42,919 bases of DNA from Pseudomonadota bacterium (GTDB taxonomy: Bacteria > Myxococcota_A > Polyangia > Polyangiales > Polyangiaceae), in NCBI GenBank assembly GCA_023431345.1, contig JAEYWK010000142.1:1-42919 (forward strand), read 5' to 3'. Below are positions 26,946 to 35,143 of this stretch, one piece after another. The notes under the pieces were generated by a model that was not told where the DNA came from, searched no databases, and saw only the letters and a program-made list of their open reading frames with translations. Numbering within the stretch: position 1 is the first letter of the stretch; every line of letters starts with the position of its first letter. Both the position numbers and the translations under genes were made by a program.

Positions 26946-27770
26946 ATGCAACTTTCACGTCTAGCCCGTTTGAGCTCGCTGCCGTTCGTCCTGATGACGT
27001 CCCTCTCGCTGTCCGCCTGCGGCTACTCGCAGGAGGAGTGGGACCAGAAGGTGCGCGAGAACGAGAAGCTCGCCGCCGAGCTCAAGGCGCAGCGCGAGGC
27101 GCACCAGAAGGCGCAGGCCGACAACGCCGAGGCGATCAAAGAGATCGAAGATCTGAAGCGACAGCTGACCGAGCGCGGCATCAACCTCGAGAACGCCAAC
27201 GCCAGCATCGCCGAGCAGCGCAAGGCGCTCGAGGAGTACGCTCGCCGCACCGAGCAGCTCGACGCCATCCGCAAGCGCTTCGAGCTCTTGCAGAGCAAGC
27301 TGCAGAAGCTCACGCAGCTGGGTCTCAAGGTCGAGGTGCGCAACAACCGCATGCTGATCCAGCTGCCGGGCGACGTGCTGTTCGACTCCGGAAAAGACAC
27401 CTTGAAGGACGAGGGCAAGAAGATCCTGCTGCAGATCGGCGAGATCGTTCGCGGCGACGCGGATCTGTCGAAGCGCCAGTTCCAGGTCGCCGGCTACACC
27501 GACTCGAAGCCGCTCGCGGGCGGCCCCTTCAAGGACAACTGGGGTCTTTCAGCGATGCGCGCGCGCAGCGTGCTCGTGCTGCTCACGACCCCGCAAGACA
27601 AGGGCGGCGCCGGCCTGCCCACCTCGAACTGGAGCGCGGCCGGCTTCGGTGACACCGGTCCCGTGGCGTCGAACGACACCGACGAAGGTCGCGGCAAGAA
27701 CCGCCGCGTCGAGCTGGTGGTGCAGCCCGACGTCGAAGAGATGCTCAACCTGAAGAGCCTGGCGAAGTAG
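26946..27770 (+). CDS. OmpA-family peptidoglycan-associated lipoprotein
   Basis: The 274-residue product has a classical lipobox (LSAC at about 22-25), a long coiled coil (about 28-115, EEWDQKVRENEKLAAELKAQREAHQK onward) and an OmpA C-terminal domain (about 130-260): LPGDVLFDSGKDTLKDEGKKIL, QVAGYTDSKPL, LSAMRARSVLVLL, AAGFGDTGPVASNDTDEGRGKNRRVELVV. The Asp and Arg expected to grip the diaminopimelate of peptidoglycan lie in GYTDSK and KNRRVE. The coiled coil plus OmpA domain suggests a lipoprotein that reaches from a membrane to the wall. The stop TAG overlaps by 1 nt with the GTG of the phosphatase gene, indicating co-translation. Confidence 0.92.
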   Translation: MQLSRLARLSSLPFVLMTSLSLSACGYSQEEWDQKVRENEKLAAELKAQREAHQKAQADNAEAIKEIEDLKRQLTERGINLENANASIAEQRKALEEYARRTEQLDAIRKRFELLQSKLQKLTQLGLKVEVRNNRMLIQLPGDVLFDSGKDTLKDEGKKILLQIGEIVRGDADLSKRQFQVAGYTDSKPLAGGPFKDNWGLSAMRARSVLVLLTTPQDKGGAGLPTSNWSAAGFGDTGPVASNDTDEGRGKNRRVELVVQPDVEEMLNLKSLAK

Positions 27771-28717
27771 TGAGCGGAAGCTCCGCGCGTGCGGCGGCAG
27801 CGGCAATCGACATCGGCACCAACTCGGTGCTGCTCTCGATCGCCGCGCGCGGCCCGGGCGGCCCCGTGGCCCTGCTCGAGCGCTGCACGATCACTCGCAT
27901 GGGAGAGGGCGTCGACAAGACGCGGCGGCTCGCGCCCGCCGCCGTCGAGCGCAACCTCGAGTGTCTGCGTGCCTACGCGGCGGAGCTCCGCGCCCATGGA
28001 AACCCGCCGCTCGACGTCGTGGGTACGAGCGCGCTGCGCGACGCTGCCGGCGCGGGCGAGTTCTTGGATGAAGCCGAGCGCATCCTGGGCAAGCGCCCGC
28101 GCGTGATCGCTGGCGAGGAAGAGGCGGCGCTCACCTTCAGCGGCGCGCTCTCCGGTCTCTCATTGACGGGCCCCCTGCTCGTCTACGACATCGGTGGCGG
28201 CAGCACGGAGCTGATCCTCGGCGACGCGGCCGCCCCGCGCGCGCCGGAGAGCCGCGTCAGCCTCGACCTCGGCAGCGTTCGGCTGTTCGAGCGCCACATC
28301 AAGAGCGACCCTCCGAGCGCTCAGGAGCTCGCCGCCGTGCGCGCCGACGTCGCCGAGCAGCTCGCGTCGGCGCCGCCTCTGGCCGGTCGCCGCTCCGCGC
28401 CCATCACCCTCGTGGGTGTGGCCGGCACCGTGACGACCCTCAAGGCGCTCGAGCTGCGCCTGCCCGCCTATGACGGCGCGCGCGTGCACGGGGCGGTGTT
28501 GACCCTCGAAGCCGTCGAAACCCTGTGTGACAGCCTGGCAGGGCTGACCCTGGCCCAGCGCCAGCAGCTGCCCGGCCTCGAGCCGAAGCGCGCGGACGTG
28601 ATCGTGGCCGGGGCGATCATCGTGCGAGAAGTCTTGCGCGCGGCCGGGGCTACCGAGAGCCTGGTCTCGGATCGCGGCGTCCGCTTCGGATTGCTCGAGA
28701 ATCTTCTCGAGGGCTGA
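27770..28717 (+). CDS. Ppx/GppA-family phosphatase
   Basis: The 315-residue protein shows the ASKHA phosphatase pattern: AAIDIGTNSVLLSIA (phosphate 1), the RMGEGVDKTRRL loop, VGTSALRDAAG, VIAGEEEAALTFSGAL, VYDIGGGSTELILG (phosphate 2) and VGVAGTVTTLKAL. It should hydrolyse polyphosphate ends and/or pppGpp to ppGpp in the cytoplasm; the length (short, one two-domain core) is that of exopolyphosphatase-like members without the C-terminal HD region of E. coli Ppx. GTG start at 27770 overlapping the OmpA-type gene stop. Which substrate is used cannot be read from the sequence. Confidence 0.93.
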   Translation: MSGSSARAAAAAIDIGTNSVLLSIAARGPGGPVALLERCTITRMGEGVDKTRRLAPAAVERNLECLRAYAAELRAHGNPPLDVVGTSALRDAAGAGEFLDEAERILGKRPRVIAGEEEAALTFSGALSGLSLTGPLLVYDIGGGSTELILGDAAAPRAPESRVSLDLGSVRLFERHIKSDPPSAQELAAVRADVAEQLASAPPLAGRRSAPITLVGVAGTVTTLKALELRLPAYDGARVHGAVLTLEAVETLCDSLAGLTLAQRQQLPGLEPKRADVIVAGAIIVREVLRAAGATESLVSDRGVRFGLLENLLEG

Positions 28718-29212
28718 GCGACGCCCGAACATCCGAGCGACGCTGGCGCGAAACGCATCGCTGGGTAGAATTACATTCCGGCCCCGATAGAATCATCGCG
28801 TAGGCGTGTGTAGGGCCCGCGGGTGGGACCGGTGCCAGGTTTCCCAAAAGACGGGGAAAGCGAAAGGGCGAGAGCGGTTTCGGCTCCGAACAATAACCCC
28901 CTGAAATAGCGGCATTTTTGGCCAATTTCTTGACACATTCACCTTCAGGAACTACAGTGCCGCGCCTGGCGAATCCTGACCAAAAATTAGGGTGCCAGGT
29001 GAGCGAGCATCGTTTCTGCGGTGTTTCGCCTCCCGCAGTTGGAATGAAGCTCATGCCCCAGTCGTTCAGCTCGCGCCAATCACTTACGCCGAGAAAAGGG
29101 AACACCGGGACGTAGCGCGTTCAGCTCGGAACAAATCATCGCTTCGAGTGCCTCTCTAGCACCCTGAAGCGGGCGAAGGTCTACGAAGGCCTCCGCGTCA
29201 CAAGGAGTCGTC
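28718..29212. other. Long leader region ahead of carD
   Basis: No gene is supported. It contains a good promoter at 28930-28958, which would give a transcript leader of about 245 nt. A 10-mer GGTGCCAGGT occurs twice, at 28831 and 28991. I could not draw a riboswitch-like fold. Confidence 0.5.
28930..28958 (+). promoter_or_regulatory. Sigma70-type promoter upstream of carD
   Basis: Perfect TTGACA (28930-28935), 17-nt spacer, TACAGT (28953-28958, four of six matches to TATAAT). The region is AT-rich compared with its surroundings. It implies a long 5' untranslated leader. Confidence 0.55.
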
Positions 29213-29719
29213 ATGCAGTCTAGCCAGGAAGTTGAGTTCAAGGTCGGCGATAAGGCGGTTTACCCGGCGCAAGGCGTCGCGGAAGTCGTCAGCATCGATG
29301 AGAAGGACATCGCCGGAACTCGTCAACGCTTCTACGTGCTTCGCATCTTGGATACGGATCGTCGCATCATGGTCCCGGTGTCGAACGCCAACGCGGTCGG
29401 CCTGCGCCAAGTGATCAGCGAGCAAGAAATCCGCGAGATTTTCGACATCTTGAAGGAGCGCACGATCGGCTTCGACACGCAGACGTGGAACCGCCGCTAC
29501 CGCGGGTTCATGGACAAGATCAAGACGGGCAGCATCTACGACGTGGCCGAGGTGCTGCGTGATCTGTACCGCCTGAAGGCTAACAAGCAGCTCTCGTTCG
29601 GCGAGCGTCGCATGCTCGACACCGCGCGCACGCTGATCGTCAAAGAGATCGCAATTGCCCGCAAGCAAACCGAAGACGACGTGAAGAACGAGATCGAAGC
29701 GATCTTTTTCTCGAACTGA
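29213..29719 (+). CDS. carD: CarD/CdnL-family RNA polymerase-binding transcription regulator
   Basis: The 168-residue protein has the N-terminal Tudor-like RNA polymerase beta-subunit interaction module (FKVGDKAVYPAQGVAEVVSIDEKDIAG, RFYVLRILDTDRRIMVPVSNANAVGLRQVI) and the C-terminal helical domain (WNRRYRGFMDKIKTGSIYDVAEVLRDLYRLKANKQLSFGERRMLDTARTLIVKEIAIA). Such proteins stabilise open complexes at rRNA and other housekeeping promoters. It lacks the high-mobility-group-like tail of Myxococcus CarD, so it is closer to CdnL. The Shine-Dalgarno AAGGAG (29202-29207) stands 5 nt before the ATG and a strong terminator follows, so it is a monocistronic unit with good expression signals. Confidence 0.93.
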   Translation: MQSSQEVEFKVGDKAVYPAQGVAEVVSIDEKDIAGTRQRFYVLRILDTDRRIMVPVSNANAVGLRQVISEQEIREIFDILKERTIGFDTQTWNRRYRGFMDKIKTGSIYDVAEVLRDLYRLKANKQLSFGERRMLDTARTLIVKEIAIARKQTEDDVKNEIEAIFFSN

Positions 29720-29742
29720 CTCGTCGCGAAGCGGCAGGAAGA

Positions 29743-29777
29743 GGCGCGGTGCCATTCGGCACGGCGCCTTTTCTTTT
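29743..29777 (+). terminator. Strong intrinsic terminator after carD
   Basis: GGCGC-G-GTGCC (29743-29753) pairs with GGCAC-G-GCGCC (29758-29768) around ATTC with one G-G mismatch, followed by TTTTCTTTT (29769-29777). This is the only classical plus-strand intrinsic terminator I noticed, and it also faces the convergent gene ending at 29802. Confidence 0.9.
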
Positions 29778-29801
29778 GGCGCGCGGCGCGAGGGCCAGAA
29801 G

Positions 29802-30341
29802 CTATTTGAGCGCGTTGTAACCGAGCACGAACGGCAGCGCGAGCCACGCGCCGTCGATGCGCGCGCCGAGCCACAGCGCCGAAGGCGTGCCCGCGGCGAA
29901 CGAGCGCTCGGCCGTGATGACCACGCCGCTCGCCATCTGGTAGCTTCCGTAGTGGTTGAAGCTGCGTAAGCCGAAGAACAGGCTGCCGTAGATGCCCGGC
30001 TGATCGAGGTTTCGCAGGTGCGGGCCGACCTCGACCACGAGCGGGAACGAGTCGAGCACCGGGAGCAGCACGGCCAGCCCGAGGTCGATGCGCAAGTCGT
30101 CGAAGGCGGCGCTGCCGAGCCGCAGCGAAGGCCCCAGCGCGAGGTCTCCGCCGCGCTCCGCCAGCAGGAGCAAGTCGCCGTGGACGGCGCCGCAGAAGGC
30201 AGGATCGGCGAGGCCGAGGCGCTCACCGCGGCCGCAGACGCTGGCCTCGAGCCCGGTGTTCCATTGCGGTTTTGCATGCGCGGGTGCGGTGAAAACCAAT
30301 AGCCCGAGGCTTGCGAGCGCGACCCCGAGGCGACGACTCAA
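29802..30341 (-). CDS. Secreted protein, probably beta-barrel-like; unknown
   Basis: The 179-residue product has a signal peptide (MSRRLGVALASLGLLVFTAPAHA). The mature part shows alternating hydrophobic beta-type strands (DLALGPSLRLGSAAFDDLRIDLGLAVLLPVL, FPLVVEVGPHLR, ASGVVITAERSF, LWLGARIDGAWLALPFVLGYNALK) as in small outer-membrane or surface barrels, ending in a hydrophobic strand. Two cysteines (SVCG, FCG) lie near the N-terminus. The start is TTG at 30341 within TTGA shared with the upstream gene stop, so the two are translationally coupled. No family recognised; a role as a partner of the lipoprotein gene is inferred. Confidence 0.68.
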   Translation of the reverse strand: MSRRLGVALASLGLLVFTAPAHAKPQWNTGLEASVCGRGERLGLADPAFCGAVHGDLLLLAERGGDLALGPSLRLGSAAFDDLRIDLGLAVLLPVLDSFPLVVEVGPHLRNLDQPGIYGSLFFGLRSFNHYGSYQMASGVVITAERSFAAGTPSALWLGARIDGAWLALPFVLGYNALK

Positions 30342-31111
30342 GGCTGCGTCTGGTACGAAGGATTATCGCTCGGCCGCAGGCATTCGTCGTAAACGCCGGA
30401 GCAAGCCGTGCAGGGCACGGGCAAGTCGATGCCGAACTCGCAGGGCAGGTCGACGGCCGCCGAGCTCGCCGACTCCATGCCGTCCTCGGCCACCTTGCAC
30501 TGGTAGTCGGGACCCTCCGCCAAATCGCGGGCCTCCGCCGGATAGGACACCAGGCACCCGTCGCAAACTTCGATCGGGAACGCCAGCTCCGACGACTCGA
30601 CCTCTTGGCCGCCGAGCGTATCGCCGAACACGCGCACCTTGGCCACCAGCGTTCCGGGCGACAGCGTGGTCGCGACGGAGCCGGGGATGAGGCTCGCGTA
30701 CATGATCGTCAGCGACGGATCCGTGCCGGTGGAGGCATCGACGAAACCGGTCGCTGTCGACGAAAAGGCGTCACCGATCGGCTCGCCTCGCAGGGTCTCT
30801 AGCTGCACCTCGGCGCCCTTGAGCGCGATGCGCGACGTCTCGGTTCGCAGCTGCTCGCGCGAACCGCGCTGGGTGACTTGATTGCCGACGAGCAGGGCCG
30901 CTCGGTATTCGTCGGCGAACAGGCGATCGAGCACGCCCTTGGCCCAGATCGGTGATTCGTTCTCCGGCTTGGGCGTGCAAGTGCCCTGCTTGCGGGCGTA
31001 GACGCCGATGATGAACATCATGCTGTCGTTCGTGGCGCAGCTGGGCAGCGCGGTGGCGCCGAGCAGGGCGGTTCCGACGGCGAGCAGGGATTTGAGAGAG
31101 AAGCGACGCAT
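30338..31111 (-). CDS. Secreted lipoprotein with C-terminal Cys motifs; unknown
   Basis: The ATG at 31111 has a good Shine-Dalgarno (GAGG) and yields 257 residues with a leader and lipobox LPSC (MRRFSLKSLLAVGTALLGATALPSC). The mature protein is an all-beta-looking domain (IALKGAEVQLETLRG, ATTLSPGTLVAKVRVFGDTLGG, SELAFPIEVCDGCLVSYP) with paired cysteines (CDGC, PCTACSGVYDEC) towards the C-terminus, which suggest disulfides or metal binding. The frame is open to 31186 but the Shine-Dalgarno fixes the shorter start. The next gene on this strand overlaps by 4 nt. I do not recognise the family. Confidence 0.7.
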   Translation of the reverse strand: MRRFSLKSLLAVGTALLGATALPSCATNDSMMFIIGVYARKQGTCTPKPENESPIWAKGVLDRLFADEYRAALLVGNQVTQRGSREQLRTETSRIALKGAEVQLETLRGEPIGDAFSSTATGFVDASTGTDPSLTIMYASLIPGSVATTLSPGTLVAKVRVFGDTLGGQEVESSELAFPIEVCDGCLVSYPAEARDLAEGPDYQCKVAEDGMESASSAAVDLPCEFGIDLPVPCTACSGVYDECLRPSDNPSYQTQP

Positions 31112-31529
31112 GGCTACCTCGCGGCGCGCGACGGCCGCGCACCAACACGCAAAGCTTAGAGGTCCGCGCACGGTTGCGCCAAACAATGTGCGATTCGCTT
31201 AGATAAGCGAGTCAGCGCCTCGCGAGCCAGCGCCTCGCTCGTCAGCGCTCAGCGGTCACGGCGAGCGGAGGCGGGGCGTGCGGCGCGATCGGAAAGGTCG
31301 CGTGCACCGCGGCACGGTGCGGTCGTGAGCGCTCGTGCGCGGTCATGCGCGGTCATGGGCGGCGGTGAGACGACAGCGGGGTGGGACGCACTTGCACGCA
31401 CGAATCTGCGCCTCATCAGAGCCGTGATCGCCGCCATTCGTGCCGTGCGCCCTGCCCGAGCTGACGACGAGGGCTGAAGCGGCCGCCCATTCGGCCGTAC
31501 CCCTCCCTAGCCAGGAATCGCCGGAAAAT
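31112..31529. other. Divergent promoter region with short repeats
   Basis: This 418-nt gap separates two divergent lipoprotein genes. It carries imperfect repeats: CAGCGCCTCGC at 31213-31223 and 31228-31238, and a 10-bp tandem GCGCGGTCAT near 31336-31355. The repeats may be regulator sites or simple GC-rich expansions. No gene or clear promoter is supported. Confidence 0.45.
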
Positions 31530-33383
31530 ATGCGCATTTTGTCTCGCTCGTCGCCCCGCCTTCGACCCCTGACCGCGATCTGCCTTCTGACGTTAGCCAC
31601 GCCGCTCGCTTGCGGTAGCGGTGACCCGAGCGTGGGCGGTGGCGGCTCGCCCGTTTCGCAGGGCGGTAGCGACTCCGGCGCTGGTGCCTCTTCGTCGGGG
31701 GCGAAGCCGAGCACGGGCGCGGCGGGGCCGATCATCGACGTGGGCGACGGCGGTGAGTGCGCGAGCGGCTGCAGTGACGAGGTGACGGTCTGCGGCGATG
31801 GCGTGCTGCAAGACAGCAGCGAGGAGTGTGACGACCGCAACCGAGACGACGGCGACGGCTGCACCGCGGACTGCACCGTGGAGCCAGGCTACGTGTGTCC
31901 GGTGCCGGGCATCGCTTGCCGCGCCGCGGAGTGCGGCGATGGCCTGCTCGCCGGCGCCGAGCTGTGCGACGACGGCAACACCGAGAGCGGGGACGGCTGC
32001 AGCGACACCTGCACCTTCGAGGCCAACCACCAGTGCGACGTGCCCGGTGAGCCGTGCACGCCCACCGACTGCGGCGACGGCGTCGTGCAAGGCAGCGAGG
32101 CCTGCGACGACGGCAACAATTACCTGGGAGATGGCTGCGGCATCGCCTGCAACCGCGAGCCGACGTGCGTCCCGCCCGCGCCCTGCACCAGCGAGTGCGG
32201 AGACGGCATGAAGCTCGGCGATGAAGCGTGCGACGACGGCAACACGCGCTCCGGTGACGGCTGCTCGGAGACGTGCGAGGTCGAGCCCGGCTGGAGGTGC
32301 TCCGAGAAGCAGATGGGCGACCTGGTCATCCCGATCGTGTACCGCGACTTCAAGGCGTTCCGAGACGGCGGGCACGTCGCGTTCCAATGGTCGGAGAACG
32401 ACCCGATCGATCGCACACCCAAACAGGACATTTGGGTGCGGACGACCCTCGGCACCGCCGCCGACACTACCACCGACGGCGAAAGCCTGCTCGGTCGGCC
32501 CGTGTTCAAGTGGTACGCGAGCTGCAACGGCTCGGGGTGTCAGGACATCGAGCCCGGGGCAGGCATCACGGCGCCGGTTGGCACGTTGCCCGCTTCCCAG
32601 TGCAACGGCGTCAAGGGCAACGGCAGCGGGCCTCGCCTGATCACCACCGATGGTCGCGACGTGTACTTCTGCGGCTACGGCGCGCGCGACTTCAACAGCT
32701 TCAGCCAGTGGTACACGGACGTGCCCGGCGTCAACCAGACCGTGGTCTCGTCGCTCACGCTCAAGAAAGACACGGACGGCGTCTACCGCTTCGACGACAC
32801 CGCGTTCTTCCCGCTCGATGGCTTGGGCTTCGGCGACTACGGCACGACCGGCCACAATTTCCACTTCACGAGCGAGGTGCGGTACTGGTTCGAGTACCGC
32901 GCGGCGAGCAACGCCACGCTCACGTTCAACGGCGACGACGACGTGTGGGTGTTCGCCAACGGCAAGCTGGTGGTCGACATCAGCGGCACCCACGCCCGCA
33001 CCGAAGACAGCGTGACCGTGAACGCGGACACCTTGGACATCGACGGCAACCCGCTCGACCTGGTCGAGGGAAAAATCTACGAAATCGTGGTGTTTCAGGC
33101 CGAACGTAACACCAACAACTCGACCTACGGCCTGTCGCTCGACGACTTCGAGCTCGCCAAATCGACCTGCACGAGCCGCTGCGGCGACGGCGTGGTGACG
33201 CTCGACGAAGCCTGCGACGACGGCGTGAACGACGGCAGCTACGGCACCTGCAACGAAGACTGCTCGCGCGCGGCCTTCTGCGGCGACGGCCACGTCGACC
33301 CCGGACGCGAGTCGTGCGACGACGGTAACTTCAAGAACCTCGACGGCTGCAGCGCGGCCTGCCAAGTCGAACAAATCAAGTAA
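31530..33383 (+). CDS. Fibro-slime domain lipoprotein with Cys-rich CGDG/CDDGN repeats
   Basis: From the ATG at 31530 the product is 617 residues with a leader and lipobox-like PLAC, then a Gly/Ser linker. About residues 85-255 hold four repeats of the type CGDG...E.CDDGN...GDGC...C (DUF4215, also called the Myxococcus Cys-rich repeat). Next is the fibro-slime domain (about 290-545) with the PA14-like core YWFEYRAASNATLTFNGDDDVWVFANGKLVVDISGTH and YGLSLDDFELAKS. Two further Cys-rich repeats end the protein. Fibro-slime domains occur in the social amoeba Dictyostelium slime proteins and in myxobacterial and Fibrobacter surface proteins; a surface matrix or fibre-adhesion role is likely by analogy. 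No operon partner is seen; aroKB converges on it. Confidence 0.88.
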   Translation: MRILSRSSPRLRPLTAICLLTLATPLACGSGDPSVGGGGSPVSQGGSDSGAGASSSGAKPSTGAAGPIIDVGDGGECASGCSDEVTVCGDGVLQDSSEECDDRNRDDGDGCTADCTVEPGYVCPVPGIACRAAECGDGLLAGAELCDDGNTESGDGCSDTCTFEANHQCDVPGEPCTPTDCGDGVVQGSEACDDGNNYLGDGCGIACNREPTCVPPAPCTSECGDGMKLGDEACDDGNTRSGDGCSETCEVEPGWRCSEKQMGDLVIPIVYRDFKAFRDGGHVAFQWSENDPIDRTPKQDIWVRTTLGTAADTTTDGESLLGRPVFKWYASCNGSGCQDIEPGAGITAPVGTLPASQCNGVKGNGSGPRLITTDGRDVYFCGYGARDFNSFSQWYTDVPGVNQTVVSSLTLKKDTDGVYRFDDTAFFPLDGLGFGDYGTTGHNFHFTSEVRYWFEYRAASNATLTFNGDDDVWVFANGKLVVDISGTHARTEDSVTVNADTLDIDGNPLDLVEGKIYEIVVFQAERNTNNSTYGLSLDDFELAKSTCTSRCGDGVVTLDEACDDGVNDGSYGTCNEDCSRAAFCGDGHVDPGRESCDDGNFKNLDGCSAACQVEQIK

Positions 33384-33415
33384 GGCCGCCGGCGCTCACG
33401 GCAAAGTCGGCGGCT

Positions 33416-33431
33416 AGCGCCGCGCGGCGCT
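33416..33431. terminator. 16-bp perfect palindrome between convergent genes
   Basis: The palindrome AGCGCCGC/GCGGCGCT at 33416-33431 reaches the last base of the aroKB stop codon and lies 33 nt after the fibro-slime gene. Its symmetry could end transcription from both sides; no T tract. Confidence 0.4.
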
Positions 33432-35014
33432 CACGTCGACGCTAGTTGCCGCGTGAGCTCGCGCAGGTCCGTGAGCTCGAGCGGGGCGATGTGCACGTCA
33501 CCGAGGCCGTGGGCGAAGATGAACGAAATCTTGCTGCCGGCGCGCTTCTTGTCGTGGCCGATCAGCTGCGCGGCGCTGTCGAGCGGCTCGCCCTCGACGT
33601 TCGTCGAGAGCGCGAGCTGGTCGAGCAGGCGGCGGGTGCGGTCGACCAGCTCCGCCGGGGTGTGCCCGAGGCGCTGGCCGATGCGCAGCGCCGCCACCAG
33701 GCCCAGGCCCACGGCCTCCCCGTGCGTGAGTCGCTCGAAGCCCGCCTGCGCTTCCAAGGCGTGACCGACGGTGTGCCCGAGGTTCAGCACCGCGCGCAGG
33801 CCCGCCTCCCGCGGGTCGGCGCTGACGACGCGCGCCTTGACGCGGATGCAGCGGCGCACGATTTCGGTCAACAGCGCCGGGTCGCGCGCGGCGATGCCGG
33901 CCGCCTCTCGCTCCATCAGCTCGAACAGCTCCGGGTCGCCGATGATGGCGGTCTTCACCGCCTCCGCGAGCCCGCCGCGGAAGCCCCGCCGCGACTCGGT
34001 CTTCAAATAGTCGACGTCGCACAGCACGCTGTGGGGCTGCCAAAACGCGCCGACCGCGTTCTTGGCGCTGTGCAGATCGACGCCGGTCTTTCCGCCGACC
34101 GACGCGTCGACCATCGACAGCAGGGTCGTCGGCAAGCCGACCCAGCTCACGCCGCGCAGGTACGTGGCGGCGGCGAAGCCGGTCATGTCCGTGGTCACGC
34201 CGCCTCCCAAGCCGACGAAGCGGCACTTGCGATCGAGCTCGGCGGCGAGCGCGGTTTCGAGCGCGCGCTCGATCGACGCGAGCGTCTTGTGCTGCTCGCC
34301 GGGCGCGAAATCCATGCGCACGAGCGGCTTCTTGCCGCCCTCGAGCAGGCGCACGAGCGGGGAGGCGTGCAGCGGGGCCACGTTTTGGTCGCTGAGCAAG
34401 AAGACGCCCGTGCTCGGCTCACACGCGGCGAGCAAGAGCGCGGGGCCGACTCCGCTGCCGACATCGACGGCGTACGAGGCCTCGCCGCTCGCTACCGCCA
34501 GCGGATCGCGCTGCCACACCGCCAGCGCCTTCTGCGCCACGTCGTGGGTCGAGGCGCCGCGCGTGTCGATGCGCGCGTGCGCTTCCGCGTACGCTTGGCC
34601 GCGCAGCTCGAGCAGCTCCTCCGCGCGCCGCCGCACGTCGCCGGCCAGGTTCGGGCGGGTGGTGTCGCTGCCGACACGGGCCGCGACCTCGTCGGCCGTC
34701 ACGAGCAGCGTGACCACCACGGCGCGGTCGATCGCGCGCAATCGCAGCTCGCGGCGCACCAGGCAACCGCCACCGACCGAGATCACGGGCGCGGGACCGG
34801 GCGCGTCGAGCAGCTCCGTGAGCTCGCGCTGCTCGGCGCTCCGGAACTCCGCCTCACCGTGCTCGGCGAAGATGCGAGTGACCGGCTTACCGAAGCGGCC
34901 CTCGATGCGCGCGTCGAGGTCCACGAAGGGGCGGCCCGACATCTCCGAGACGCGCTTGCCGACGCTGGATTTTCCGCTGGCCATGAAGCCGCTGACGATG
35001 AGGGGCCGTCGCAT
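33431..35014 (-). CDS. Bifunctional shikimate kinase / 3-dehydroquinate synthase (AroK-AroB fusion)
   Basis: The 527-residue product joins two shikimate-pathway enzymes. Residues about 1-165 are shikimate kinase: Walker A GFMASGKSSVGK, FVDLDARIEGRFG for the substrate Asp, EAEFRSAEQREL with the substrate Arg and ISVGGGC. Residues about 175-525 are 3-dehydroquinate synthase: GLGGGVTTDMTGFAAATYLRGV, TTLLSMVDASVGGKTGVDLHSAKNAVGAFWQP, GLAEAVKTAII, LNLGHTVGHALEA and LTHGEAVGLG, holding the zinc ligands Glu and two His. AroB makes 3-dehydroquinate from DAHP and AroK phosphorylates shikimate, so the two steps are not adjacent. Start is the ATG at 35014; the GTG at 35032 is an alternative. Confidence 0.94.
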   Translation of the reverse strand: MRRPLIVSGFMASGKSSVGKRVSEMSGRPFVDLDARIEGRFGKPVTRIFAEHGEAEFRSAEQRELTELLDAPGPAPVISVGGGCLVRRELRLRAIDRAVVVTLLVTADEVAARVGSDTTRPNLAGDVRRRAEELLELRGQAYAEAHARIDTRGASTHDVAQKALAVWQRDPLAVASGEASYAVDVGSGVGPALLLAACEPSTGVFLLSDQNVAPLHASPLVRLLEGGKKPLVRMDFAPGEQHKTLASIERALETALAAELDRKCRFVGLGGGVTTDMTGFAAATYLRGVSWVGLPTTLLSMVDASVGGKTGVDLHSAKNAVGAFWQPHSVLCDVDYLKTESRRGFRGGLAEAVKTAIIGDPELFELMEREAAGIAARDPALLTEIVRRCIRVKARVVSADPREAGLRAVLNLGHTVGHALEAQAGFERLTHGEAVGLGLVAALRIGQRLGHTPAELVDRTRRLLDQLALSTNVEGEPLDSAAQLIGHDKKRAGSKISFIFAHGLGDVHIAPLELTDLRELTRQLAST

Positions 35015-35143
35015 CGAGGCGGTGTGTAGCACACGCGCCGCGGCCGGGCGGGGCGCGAAACCTCGGCGGCCGCGCCCCGAAACCTGGGCGGGCGCGCGGA
35101 GAGTGGCGGTCTTTCGCGGGGCTCGCTACGCTCGGTGACTTCT

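Noticed and set aside
31593..33374. 593-codon minus-strand frame opposite the fibro-slime gene
   Set aside because: The plus strand encodes recognisable Cys-rich repeats and a fibro-slime core; the opposite frame has low-complexity Val/Ala/Arg/His content.
33446..35029. 527-codon plus-strand frame opposite aroK-aroB
   Set aside because: Both shikimate enzymes are unmistakable on the minus strand; this is a shadow.
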